Origin: Candidatus Aminicenantota bacterium
GTDB taxonomy: Bacteria > Acidobacteriota > Aminicenantia > Aminicenantales > JAFGAV01
Assembly (NCBI GenBank): GCA_016933515.1
Contig: JAFGAV010000044.1
Span: 1-46,200, forward strand
DNA: 46,200 nt
Direction: 5' to 3'
Below are positions 1-7,537 of this stretch, one piece after another. The position numbers and the translations under genes are program-made. Below the pieces are notes generated by a model. That model saw only the letters and a list, made by a program, of their open reading frames with translations, had not been told where the DNA came from and did not search any database. Within the stretch, counting starts at the first letter, position 1, and each line of letters begins with the position of its first letter.

Positions 1-16
1 CGAAGCGCGCTGGAAA

Positions 17-808
17 TCACTTGCCGGAAAGCGCGTTCGCCGACATGGCTATGGCGGCAATAATGGTGAGAATTCCGGAAATGGTCTTCAAGCTTTTCGG
101 CTTTGTTTTGAGGGCGATTTTGCTTCCGATAAAACCGCCCGCAATGGCCGCCGCTCCGCAGGGGATTGCCAGCGCCGGGTCAAAACCGCCATGCAGAGTA
201 TGGCCGGCAAATCCCATGAAGGCTGTCGCCGCCAGCATGGTCGTCGCCGTGCCGACGGCCGTGCGCATGGGCACGCCGCACCCGACCACCATCAGCGGCA
301 CCAGAAAGGAGCCCCCTGAGATCCCCACCATTCCGGAGAAAAACCCGGTTATCATCGTCAAGGGGACGGCAATCCACAGATTAACGACATAGCGGTTGCC
401 GCCGTCCCGGATATTCCAAAAGCCGAACCGTGAAACAGCGGCCTTTGCGGCCTGTTTCTCGGGGAACAGCATGGCGACTCCGGCGATGAACAACAGGGCG
501 GCCAATATGACTTTCAGGGTCATCCCGCCGAACCCGTGGGCCTTGAAACCGCCGACAAAAGCCAGCGAGGCGTTCAGGCCGCCGAAGAAAAGCACAAGCG
601 GCCACGACATGGTCTTCGCCTTCCCATAGACGACGGCGCCCATCAGCGCGCTGACAAACAAAATGAACTGGCTGGTGGTGGAAGCCGCGTGCATGGCCAC
701 GCCCGAGAGAACAAGCGCAGCCACATAAAAGTTGCCTCCGCCGCGGCCGCTCATGATCATGACGACCGAGAGAATGAAAATGATGGCGGCGACAATCCAG
801 ACGGGCAT
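17..808 (-). CDS. TSUP (TauE/SafE) family membrane anion exporter
   Basis: 263 residues, almost entirely hydrophobic helices with short loops, matching the eight-helix TauE/SafE family that moves sulfite, sulfoacetate or related sulfur anions across the inner membrane. Two similar halves are visible; the second starts near the GMVGISGGSFLVPL stretch (about residues 158-171), a family hallmark (G-G-G/S-F plus proline), with a looser N-terminal counterpart. Its start lies 11 bases after the stop of a rhodanese remnant (820-993). Rhodanese plus TauE/SafE is a recurrent sulfur-handling pair, which supports a sulfur substrate. The gene looks intact; only its upstream partner is broken. Substrate cannot be read from the sequence. 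Confidence 0.88.
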   Translation of the reverse strand: MPVWIVAAIIFILSVVMIMSGRGGGNFYVAALVLSGVAMHAASTTSQFILFVSALMGAVVYGKAKTMSWPLVLFFGGLNASLAFVGGFKAHGFGGMTLKVILAALLFIAGVAMLFPEKQAAKAAVSRFGFWNIRDGGNRYVVNLWIAVPLTMITGFFSGMVGISGGSFLVPLMVVGCGVPMRTAVGTATTMLAATAFMGFAGHTLHGGFDPALAIPCGAAAIAGGFIGSKIALKTKPKSLKTISGILTIIAAIAMSANALSGK

Positions 809-819
809 TCCAATCGCCC

Positions 820-993
820 TTATTTCTGTTCGGCTTTGCGCGAGGCGATGGCCTTGTACAGCTTTGCCGGCATGAGCAAAGAGGTGAGCGCCTCGTAATT
901 GCTGGGCGCGATGCGCACGTTCTCATATCCAAGCGAGCGCAGATACAAATAGACGATCGCTGACCTTGTCCCCGCGGAGCAATACACGTGCCG
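820..993 (-). pseudogene. C-terminal stump of a rhodanese-like sulfurtransferase
   Basis: In this frame the translation gives a short stretch beginning RHVYCSAGTRSA and ending at a TAA at 820-822. The C-x-x-G-x-R-S loop is the rhodanese active site, where the Cys carries the persulfide, followed by the expected helix and the GYENV strand. Everything upstream of the active-site loop, about the first half of a single-domain rhodanese, is missing. In the same frame, the codon immediately upstream of the Arg is the TAA stop of the β-barrel gene 994-1827. A GTG at 985-987 could give about 55 residues, but that could not fold as a rhodanese. The cause could be deletion, recombination or an assembly join. 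Confidence 0.8.
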
Positions 994-1827
994 TTACAAC
1001 CTGATCGCCAGGCCGGCGCGCAGGACAAAGCCGTCGAGGATCGCCCCTTCGACCAGAAGGTGGATGTTGTCCGTGACGACGCCCTTGATCCCGAATCCCA
1101 GATAGAGAAAAGGCACGACGTTCAGAGGGAATTCCTCCCCCTCGGCTTCCATGTCCTCCTTGAGCTCCTTGCCGGTTTTTGTCGCCGAGTCTTCGTATGT
1201 TTCCGGATCTTCTCCCGTGGCGGTCAGCTCGCCGCGGTAGGAATAGGACAGCTCCAGGTTGTCGATGGCCGAGGGAGTGCTGACCCCGCCCCCGAAGCTG
1301 ATGAACGGCCGGATCCGCGAGGAGGGCATGATGTCCCACCGGAAATCCAGAAGGACGGCCAGGGGCTGGAGGGCGAGCTCGCCGTTGATATCGGCCTCCA
1401 TGCTCGCCGTGTCCGGCGACGTCGTGTCCTGGAGATCGAGCCGGGCCCGGATCTCCTCCAGGGTGAAGCGCATCTTGACCCTCTCCACCCCCAGTCCGAA
1501 GCTGAATGAACCGGACTGTCCGCCCGGGTACCAGCGGGCCTCGAATCCGAGGTTGTCGCCGCCGGAATCGAAACCGACCGTCTGGCTGTAGCCGGCTTCC
1601 TCGTATTCCGGATGGTCGGCCTGGATGTCCTCTAGGATCTGCGTCCTGAACTGGTCTTCGACCATGTCGCTCATAATTCCCTCGATGACCGAGCGGAGCA
1701 GGTTCACGCTCCAGGAGCCGTAGTGGAAGCTGAACTCGATCTTCCCCTTGGCCTCCAGGGAGGAGCCGGAAATCATCAGGACCGAAACCAGGAAACCCAC
1801 GACCCATGCTTTGTTTTTGATCATCAT
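994..1827 (-). CDS. Exported outer-membrane β-barrel-like protein, function unknown
   Basis: 277 residues. The N-terminus has a basic stretch, a hydrophobic core and a small-residue cleavage region (roughly residues 1-26, ending SSLEA). The rest shows alternating polar/hydrophobic strands typical of an outer-membrane β-barrel, with glycine-rich turns such as SFGGGVS near residue 187, and it ends in a final strand GLAIRL. A family cannot be named. ATG codons are stacked at the start (M-M-I) behind AGGAAGGAG; the first is chosen. A possible promoter lies at 1847-1874. The stop codon directly abuts, in frame, the remnant of a rhodanese gene, so the 3' flank is rearranged even though the barrel itself seems complete. 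Confidence 0.65.
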   Translation of the reverse strand: MMIKNKAWVVGFLVSVLMISGSSLEAKGKIEFSFHYGSWSVNLLRSVIEGIMSDMVEDQFRTQILEDIQADHPEYEEAGYSQTVGFDSGGDNLGFEARWYPGGQSGSFSFGLGVERVKMRFTLEEIRARLDLQDTTSPDTASMEADINGELALQPLAVLLDFRWDIMPSSRIRPFISFGGGVSTPSAIDNLELSYSYRGELTATGEDPETYEDSATKTGKELKEDMEAEGEEFPLNVVPFLYLGFGIKGVVTDNIHLLVEGAILDGFVLRAGLAIRL

Positions 1828-1846
1828 CTCCTTCCTGCTTGATATT

Positions 1847-1874
1847 ATTTTACATAAATTTGAGGGTGCATCAA
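1847..1874 (-). promoter_or_regulatory. Probable σ70-type promoter for the 994-1827 gene
   Basis: On the minus strand TTGATG (1869-1874) is followed after 16 bases by TAAAAT (1847-1852), about 20 bases before the start codon. The surroundings are much richer in A+T than the coding DNA. Assigned by inspection only. Confidence 0.45.
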
Positions 1875-1994
1875 TAGTCTAGAAAAGAAAACAGATCAAT
1901 TGGGGAAACATCATTCCTGTTTGACATGCATGAAGGCTTGGTGTTTCTGTTGGGTGTAGTGTCCCCCTCTTGCCCCCAATTTCCCCGAAACCGA

Positions 1995-2023
1995 TTGACA
2001 CGGTCACTCTCCGGAGGTATCTT
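1995..2023 (+). promoter_or_regulatory. σ70-type promoter for the 2094-2768 gene
   Basis: TTGACA at 1995-2000, a 17-base spacer and TATCTT at 2018-2023. This leaves a leader of about 65 bases before the ATG, which has an AGGGGAG ribosome-binding site. The promoter is divergent from that of 994-1827. Confidence 0.6.
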
Positions 2024-2093
2024 GATTTCAAAGACTTCTTCTCTTCTGCCGCCCTGAGCGGCCCGAAGAAGGAAACGAAGGGGAGAAAAACAC

Positions 2094-2768
2094 ATGAATA
2101 AGTTGAAAACCGCGGTTTGTCTGGGATTGTGCCTGGGCGTGGGCATGCTGGGATTGTCTCCGGCCCGGGCGGCGGGGAACGTCAAGTTCTATATCGCGGC
2201 CGAGGGCGTCTATTCTTTCAGCACCCTGACGGCCGGAGGCTACAACACTCAGGGGGGATTCAATAACAAGGATTCCGCCGCCGACAATGTCTTCCGCGGA
2301 GGAGCCCATCTCGGTCTGGAAGTCGGCGGCGTCTTCAGCCTTGATTTCGGCTTTCACTACCGAGGCGGGCTGGCCTATACGACCGACAGCTATGTCGATA
2401 TGTTCGAACATTACTATTACGAAACGGAATTCGACGCCTACGGGCTCATGTTCTCCGTCTTCGTCAGCCCGTTCCCGGATTACGCCCTATCCCCTTACAT
2501 CGGAGCGGGGATCGGGGCGGCGATGACCAAAATGACGACCGACGACACCGTCGTCGAGGGCAGCATCGAGCAGACGAACATGGCCTGGCAGCTCGAGGCC
2601 GGCCTCGAGCTCCAGCCCACAAACCATTTCGGCCTGAAGGTCGGCTACAGGTACCTGAACATGGGAACCGACGACGCGCCCCTGCGGGCGGGCATCTCTG
2701 ACTCCGGCAATTTTACGGGGGCCGTCAAGGCCCACGAAATCACGGCGGGTTTACGGATCAAGTTCTGA
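2094..2768 (+). CDS. Outer-membrane β-barrel protein, OmpA/OmpW-like size
   Basis: 224 residues with a clear signal peptide (about residues 1-26, ending ARA). The mature protein has about eight amphipathic strands, for example KFYIAAEGVYSF, GGAHLGLEVGGVFSLDFGFHY and LSPYIGAGIGAAM. It ends EITAGLRIKF, with the C-terminal phenylalanine recognised by the Bam machinery. Architecture matches small eight-stranded barrels (PF13505-like outer membrane proteins); no ligand can be inferred. The start follows AGGGGAG by 7 bases. It is monocistronic: a promoter precedes it and an opposing gene follows. Confidence 0.75.
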   Translation: MNKLKTAVCLGLCLGVGMLGLSPARAAGNVKFYIAAEGVYSFSTLTAGGYNTQGGFNNKDSAADNVFRGGAHLGLEVGGVFSLDFGFHYRGGLAYTTDSYVDMFEHYYYETEFDAYGLMFSVFVSPFPDYALSPYIGAGIGAAMTKMTTDDTVVEGSIEQTNMAWQLEAGLELQPTNHFGLKVGYRYLNMGTDDAPLRAGISDSGNFTGAVKAHEITAGLRIKF

Positions 2769-2930
2769 TCCCGCGATGAAGATCCGCCGATCCTCGAGGG
2801 AAAGGCCGCAGGACTCGAAGAACACGGTGACCCGCTCTCTCGAGGGGCAGCGCATTGTCGATGCCGAGTCTTTAAAGCTCGCCCAAAAAATGGAGGTTGG
2901 TCCGCCAGGAGCGATGTCCCCTCGCCCGGG

Positions 2931-3449
2931 CTACAGCTTCCGCGCCAGGCCGGCGGCCCAGGCGCGAATCTTCTCCCAGTCCCGCACGTCGCTGGCCGGC
3001 ATCCGGTGGAGGGGGCTGGCCGGCAGGGTTACAAGCAGCTTGTAGGGGAATCGGAGCTTGGCGGGATCGAATTTGCCGCCGAAAAGCTCCGAGGCGACCG
3101 GCTTGAGCCAGGAATGCTTGGCCAGCACCTTGTCGAGCTGAGCCTGCACGTCCGCCCAATCCTTCTCGTCTTTTTTAAGCGGGCCGAGCGTGAAAAGCGC
3201 GACCGGCAGCTTGGCGAGGGCCTCCCTGTGCCGCGACAGAAAACGCCTCGCGTCCTTGAGCCAGCGCCCGATGTAGAGGGGCGCGCCCAGCACGACGGCT
3301 CGATACCCGTCGAGCGACCGCACTTTCCGCAGGGGCTGAAGATCGACCTCCAACCCTTTGTCGCTCAGGATCACCGCGACGGCTTCGGCGACCTCGCGCG
3401 TCGAGCCGTAGCGGCTCGCGTATCCCAAGAGAATCGGTTTCGGCATCAT
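2931..3449 (-). CDS. Flavodoxin-domain protein (HemG-like)
   Basis: 172 residues. An N-terminal β-strand leads into an FMN phosphate-binding loop, SRYGSTRE (about residues 13-20), then the expected flavodoxin strand VVLGAPLYIGRW with a loop for the isoalloxazine ring. Size and motifs match the flavodoxin-fold family that includes HemG-type menaquinone-dependent protoporphyrinogen oxidase and many uncharacterised FMN proteins. The helix after the APLYIGRW loop and the LFTLGP strand resemble HemG, but without heme genes nearby protoporphyrinogen oxidation is only a possibility. It appears to be a single-gene unit, divergent from the TPR lipoprotein gene. Confidence 0.75.
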   Translation of the reverse strand: MMPKPILLGYASRYGSTREVAEAVAVILSDKGLEVDLQPLRKVRSLDGYRAVVLGAPLYIGRWLKDARRFLSRHREALAKLPVALFTLGPLKKDEKDWADVQAQLDKVLAKHSWLKPVASELFGGKFDPAKLRFPYKLLVTLPASPLHRMPASDVRDWEKIRAWAAGLARKL

Positions 3450-3601
3450 GACCTCCTTCGGACGTCCTCACCGCCGATGTGATATTCTCTCAAATCAGCG
3501 GGCATAATGACAACTGAAACGATTCCGCTCCCTGTGAACGCTTTCCGATTGGAGTCTTTTGTTGGGGGACGTTTCCGGAAATATCTTCTCCGGCCGGTCA
3601 A

Positions 3602-3643
3602 GGGGCGGGGCACCTTGACACACCCCGCCCCCTCGGCTATTTT
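3602..3643 (+). promoter_or_regulatory. Promoter with its -35 box inside a GC-rich inverted repeat
   Basis: TTGACA (3615-3620), 17-base spacer and TATTTT (3638-3643) form a good σ70-type promoter for the 3758 gene. The -35 box lies in the 12-base centre of a perfect inverted repeat, GGGGCGGGG (3602-3610) and CCCCGCCCC (3623-3631). A second overlapping repeat pairs GTCAAGG with CCTTGAC. Such symmetry around a -35 box is what a dimeric regulator would bind, although a DNA hairpin or chance in GC-rich DNA is possible. Confidence 0.5.
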
Positions 3644-3757
3644 CTGAGCATCGTGGCTCTCCTTCAGTCCGGCGCCGGCAGGCCTATCCCCGCTCCGCCT
3701 GCGAGGGGCTTTTTTGATCACTTGCGCGCCAAAACCCGTCTTTAGGAGGATTGACGC
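3644..3757 (+). promoter_or_regulatory. Leader of the TPR lipoprotein gene with a possible attenuator hairpin
   Basis: The 3450-3757 gap (308 bases) holds no gene. The transcribed part would be about 108 bases. In it GCAGGC (3678-3683) can pair with GCCTGC (3697-3702), followed eight bases later by six T residues (3710-3715), a weak terminator-like arrangement. A strong AGGAGGA (3744-3750) sits 7 bases before the ATG at 3758. Confidence 0.3.
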
Positions 3758-6700
3758 ATGAGCATTCAATGTTCGAAGACGCTGCGGCTGTTTTTCTTCC
3801 TGGCGGCGGCCGCCGGTTTAACGATGTGCGGCTGGGCCACCCAATGGGACGATCAAGAATGGGAAGAATGGGACCTGGATCCCTACGCGTGGGGGATGAA
3901 GCTCAGGAGCGAAGGCGATCTCGCCGGAGCGCGCAAGGCATTCAAATCCGCGTTGAGCGACGACCCCGACCATGCGCGCGCGTTCGCCGAGCTGCTCAAG
4001 CTCGAAAAGCCCGAGGAAGCCCACCTGTATCGCGGCCGGGAGTACGCCGACGACAAGCGACCGGACAAGGCGGTCCAGGATTTCACCCGAGCCATTGAGA
4101 TTGCGCCGGGCTTTGCGCCCGCCCTGCTGGAACGGGCTTACGCTCTCTGCCTCCTGAACCAGCCCGAGAAGGCCATCGCCGATTGCACGGCCGTCATCGG
4201 GCGGGACTCAGGCAACGGCTGGGCGTACGCGCTTCGCGGATGGGCCCAGGAGAAGCGGGGCAACTTGGAGCAGGCCGAGGCGGACTATCTGAAGGCATGG
4301 AGCCTGGGCGCTCGGGATCGCTACGGCCGGGACTTGCTCATGTGGTCGCTGGGAGGCCGAAGCGAAGTCGCCGCGCGCGCCATATTGGCCACCGGAGTTG
4401 ACGTCACCGCAAAACGGGGCAAGGAGACCCCTTTGCACCTGGCGGCGGGCACCTGCACCACGCCCGTCGTCCGGATCGTCCTGGATCGCGGCGCCGATGT
4501 GAACGCCAGGGACGACGGCCGGGTGACGCCGCTGTTCTACGCCGCATGGCGCGGCGCCATCGACACGGTCAAGCTCCTGCTGGAGAAGGGAGCGGACCCG
4601 AAGGCCGTCTCCTCCTACCTCGATACCCCGCTGCACTGGGCCAGCCGGGGCCGGGTGGTGGAGCTGTTGACGGCCGCCGGCGCCGACCTGGAAGCCCGTG
4701 ACAAGCTCGGCAGGACTCCGCTTCACCGCACGGCGTACCTGCGCTACGCGGGCGCCGTCAAGGCGCTTCTCGCCGCCGGCGCGAATGTCAACGTCATGGA
4801 CTCAAGCGACTATACGCCCCTGCTCTTGGCCGTCAGGCCCGGAAACAAAGAGATAGTAGAGGCCCTGCTCAAGGCCGGCGCTGATATGACGGCGCGAAGC
4901 CGGGGCCGAGACGGCCGCACGGCCCTCGAAAACGCGTCGCGCGACCCGAAAACGGCGGACATCGCGGAGCTGCTGCGCGCGTGGCGGGACCGCAAGGGCA
5001 AAGCGGCCGATCCGATGCCCGATTCGCTGCCGAAAGCCAGGGCCCCGGGCATGCCGGCCGCGGTGACGTCCTGCGGGCAGGCGGCGCCGGCCGCGGCCGC
5101 GCCGGACGCCGCACGGGAGGAGCAAACGTACCTGGCTCTCCCCGAGGAGCGGATCGACGTCGGGCGCGGAACGCTGCTCATCGCCCGGGGCTTGTATCCG
5201 GACCTCGACGTCGACCGCTACGTCGCCGAACTGGACGCCATGGCAACCGCCCTGCGGCCGAAGATCGAAAGTCTGGACGACCCCATGAAGATGCTGATGG
5301 CCATAGGCGCGTACTTGCTCGGCGAGCGGAAGTTCCGCTACAACCAGCAGGAAGACAGCGCCCGGTTTTTAAACCGGGCGCTCGACACGAAAACCTTCAA
5401 CTGCGAGAGCTGGACCACGCTGTATGTCGCCCTGGGACAGCGTCTCGGCCTGCCGCTCTGCGGCGTTGCCGCCCCCGGACACCTTTTCGTCCGCTTCCAT
5501 GACGGACGGACCCGCATCAATCTCGATCAGAACAGGATCGGCCACCCCGACCGATACTACATCGAGGAGTACGGCATCCCGCCCGGGACCGCAGCGCGGG
5601 GCGTGTATCTTCGGGACCTCACGAAGCGGGAGATGCTGGCCGCCGCGCTGGTCAGCCGGGCCGTGTACCGCCCCGGAGCGGAAGCGGAAGCGCGCATCCG
5701 GGATTGCGACGCCGCCCTGTCGCTGAACCCGAACCAGGCGTACGCCTTCACCATCCGGGGTCTCGCCCGCGGATCAGTAGGCGACGCGGCAGCCGCTCTG
5801 GACGACTTCGAAAGAGCGCTGGAACTTGACCCTCAATCGACCGATGCGCACTTCGGACGCGGGGCGGTCCTGACCGCGCGGGGCAAGCTCTCCGAAGCCA
5901 TCCGGGCCTACGACCGGGCGCTCGAACTGCACGCCGGCGCGGGGCCCAAGCACGCGCCTCCGCCTCCGGCGTCCAAGGCCAAAATCCACAGCGGCCGGGC
6001 ATGGACCTATGAGAAGTCGAAGGACTACACCCGGGCCCTCGACGACCTGAACCGGGCGATCGCCCTCGACCCGGACCCGGGGCGAAAAGAAAGATACGCA
6101 CAGAGCAAGGCGCGCGTGCTCCACCAGCTCGCACGGAAAGAGCTCGAGCGGAAGGACAACGCCGGGGCGATTGCCCTCTTGACCGAGGCGATCTCGATCA
6201 CGCCGGACAACACCTCGCTGCGCTCCGCGAGAGCCGAGATCTGCGCCCGGAACGGAAAGTGGGCGCAGGCGGCGGCCGACTACGATGAACTCATCCGTTT
6301 GGAACCGGACAAGCAAACGTGGCGCTTCGACCGGGGGATGGCGCGGTTCGCGCTCGGCCGGCACGACGACGCCCTGGCCGATTTCGACCGGGTGTTGGAG
6401 ATCAAGGCGAAGAACCTGTACGGAGCCAGGGCCCACCGCGGCCGGGGCCTGGTGTTCATGGAACGCGGGGATCTGGACGCGGCTCTTGCCGAGTTCGATG
6501 CCGCGCTGCGATACCCGCCGCCCTTCGCCGATTCCGCGAGCTACCTTCCCCGCGGCAGGATTCGACTGCAGAGGGGCGATGTGAAGGGGGCCTTAGCGGA
6601 CTTGAACTTGGCTGTGGTCGTGAACATCGACCCGAAAGACAAGGCGCAGGCACTCTTCTTCCGCGGGCAGGCATGGGCGGCCGATGACAACGCCGCGAAA

Positions 6701-6793
6701 GCCGACGCCGATTTCAAACAAGCCGTCGAGCTCGATCCGTCGCTCGAGCAGGCCGTCGCCGCGTGGCGCAGGAAGGCGGCGGGCAAAGAATAG
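3758..6793 (+). CDS. Lipoprotein with TPR, ankyrin, transglutaminase-like and TPR domains
   Basis: 1011 residues. The N-terminus is a lipoprotein signal with a lipobox-like L-T-M-C (Cys24). TPR repeats follow (about 45-200), then roughly six ankyrin repeats (about 220-410; TPLHLAA, TPLFYAA, TPLHWAS, TPLHRTA, TPLLLAV). After a Pro/Ala-rich linker comes a transglutaminase-like domain of the SirB1/Transglut_core2 type (about 455-610), with likely catalytic Cys549 in F-N-C-E-S-W and His575 in A-P-G-H-L-F-V. The C-terminal third is another TPR array (about 650-1000). TPRs and ankyrins bind protein partners; the transglutaminase-like fold could be a protease, a peptide-crosslinking enzyme or a binding module. 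The start is fixed by AGGAGGA 7 bases upstream. No operon partner is evident. Location is inferred as membrane-anchored in the periplasm. Confidence 0.8.
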   Translation: MSIQCSKTLRLFFFLAAAAGLTMCGWATQWDDQEWEEWDLDPYAWGMKLRSEGDLAGARKAFKSALSDDPDHARAFAELLKLEKPEEAHLYRGREYADDKRPDKAVQDFTRAIEIAPGFAPALLERAYALCLLNQPEKAIADCTAVIGRDSGNGWAYALRGWAQEKRGNLEQAEADYLKAWSLGARDRYGRDLLMWSLGGRSEVAARAILATGVDVTAKRGKETPLHLAAGTCTTPVVRIVLDRGADVNARDDGRVTPLFYAAWRGAIDTVKLLLEKGADPKAVSSYLDTPLHWASRGRVVELLTAAGADLEARDKLGRTPLHRTAYLRYAGAVKALLAAGANVNVMDSSDYTPLLLAVRPGNKEIVEALLKAGADMTARSRGRDGRTALENASRDPKTADIAELLRAWRDRKGKAADPMPDSLPKARAPGMPAAVTSCGQAAPAAAAPDAAREEQTYLALPEERIDVGRGTLLIARGLYPDLDVDRYVAELDAMATALRPKIESLDDPMKMLMAIGAYLLGERKFRYNQQEDSARFLNRALDTKTFNCESWTTLYVALGQRLGLPLCGVAAPGHLFVRFHDGRTRINLDQNRIGHPDRYYIEEYGIPPGTAARGVYLRDLTKREMLAAALVSRAVYRPGAEAEARIRDCDAALSLNPNQAYAFTIRGLARGSVGDAAAALDDFERALELDPQSTDAHFGRGAVLTARGKLSEAIRAYDRALELHAGAGPKHAPPPPASKAKIHSGRAWTYEKSKDYTRALDDLNRAIALDPDPGRKERYAQSKARVLHQLARKELERKDNAGAIALLTEAISITPDNTSLRSARAEICARNGKWAQAAADYDELIRLEPDKQTWRFDRGMARFALGRHDDALADFDRVLEIKAKNLYGARAHRGRGLVFMERGDLDAALAEFDAALRYPPPFADSASYLPRGRIRLQRGDVKGALADLNLAVVVNIDPKDKAQALFFRGQAWAADDNAAKADADFKQAVELDPSLEQAVAAWRRKAAGKE

Positions 6794-7071
6794 GCGGTAG
6801 ACGACGTCGCCGAGCCGTTCTGGCGACAGCTCCTGGCGGTCTTAATAATCGTAACGATGGGCGGGAAGCCGGCATGAAGACCGCTTTGAGCGGAAATACA
6901 GCTTCCTGAAGGAAGAGGTGCGGATCGCGGCCGTGGAGGACCGGGCTATGAGCGACCGGACCGAAAGAAACTTCAGGGACAAATATCCCGGCCGGCCGCT
7001 CCGCGCGGAAAGCAACTTTTTCCCGGTTTCGGTCGTTGGAAGACTATATGTTAAAAAAACAGCATTTCCGC
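6794..7071. other. Gene-free stretch with decayed coding sequence, possibly transposase-derived
   Basis: This 278-base stretch precedes the blaI-like promoter. Plus-strand reading gives coding-like fragments in different frames: one containing FWRQLLAVLIIVTMGG ending at a stop near 6876, and one starting near 6874 with KYSFLKEEVRIAAVEDRA. The latter resembles the start of helix-turn-helix transposases that have an 'EYLKAENRILR'-type segment. The similarity is from memory and weak. No intact ORF, inverted terminal repeat or target duplication was found. Confidence 0.22.
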
Positions 7072-7124
7072 TTGACAACGGACGGTTCTGGTGCTATATT
7101 TTTAGCATGCTAAATATTTAGCAT
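7072..7124 (+). promoter_or_regulatory. Promoter with two overlapping palindromic operators for the BlaI/M56 operon
   Basis: TTGACA (7072-7077), 17-base spacer, TATATT (7095-7100): a near-consensus promoter. Immediately after the -10 box lie two perfect palindromes: 14 bp at 7101-7114 (TTTAGCATGCTAAA) and 18 bp at 7107-7124 (ATGCTAAATATTTAGCAT). They share 7107-7114 and together carry repeated TGCTAA/TTAGCA half-sites. They cover the expected transcription start (about 7107). This fits autorepression by the BlaI-like protein encoded next; BlaI/MecI dimers bind symmetric A/T-rich operators of this kind. Confidence 0.82.
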
Positions 7125-7151
7125 TTATGTCCTTTAGCCGAGGAGGAGCCC

Positions 7152-7535
7152 ATGCGGGGCCAGAAGAACCTCAGCCGGCGGGAACGGCAGATCATGGACA
7201 TCATCTACGGAATGAAGGAGGCCAGCGCCTTTCAGGTCCTCGCCCAACTCCCCAACCCGCCGAGCTATTCGGCCGTCCGGGCGCTTCTCCGGGTGCTCGA
7301 AAGAAAAGGTCACCTGAGGCACCGTCGGGAAGGCCCCCGTTACGTCTTCACCCCGACTCTCTCGCGCGAAAAGGCGAGACAAAACGCCCTCAGCCATGTG
7401 TTCCGGACCTTCTTTGACGACTCCATGGAGGATGTCGTGGCCGCGCTCCTCGATATGTCCGAGGAGCGCCTTTCGGAGGAGGATTACCGCCGCCTGGCGG
7501 CGTTGATCCAAAAAGCCCGGAAAGAAGGGAGATAG
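7152..7535 (+). CDS. BlaI/MecI/CopY-family transcriptional repressor
   Basis: 127 residues. The winged-helix DNA-binding domain begins with LSRRERQIMDIIY, matching the family's 'L(t/s)..E..IM..lW' opening, followed by a recognition helix (SYSAVRALLRVLERKGHLRH) and wing (REGPRYVFTPTLSRE). The C-terminal half is the dimerisation region, with S-x-E-x-x-x-x-L near the end. AGGAGG (7141-7146) sits 5 bases before the ATG. Family role: a dimer represses the operon until the partner M56 protease triggers its cleavage. The palindromes in its own promoter support autoregulation, and the protease gene starts 2 bases after its stop. Confidence 0.92.
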   Translation: MRGQKNLSRRERQIMDIIYGMKEASAFQVLAQLPNPPSYSAVRALLRVLERKGHLRHRREGPRYVFTPTLSREKARQNALSHVFRTFFDDSMEDVVAALLDMSEERLSEEDYRRLAALIQKARKEGR

Positions 7536-7537
7536 CC

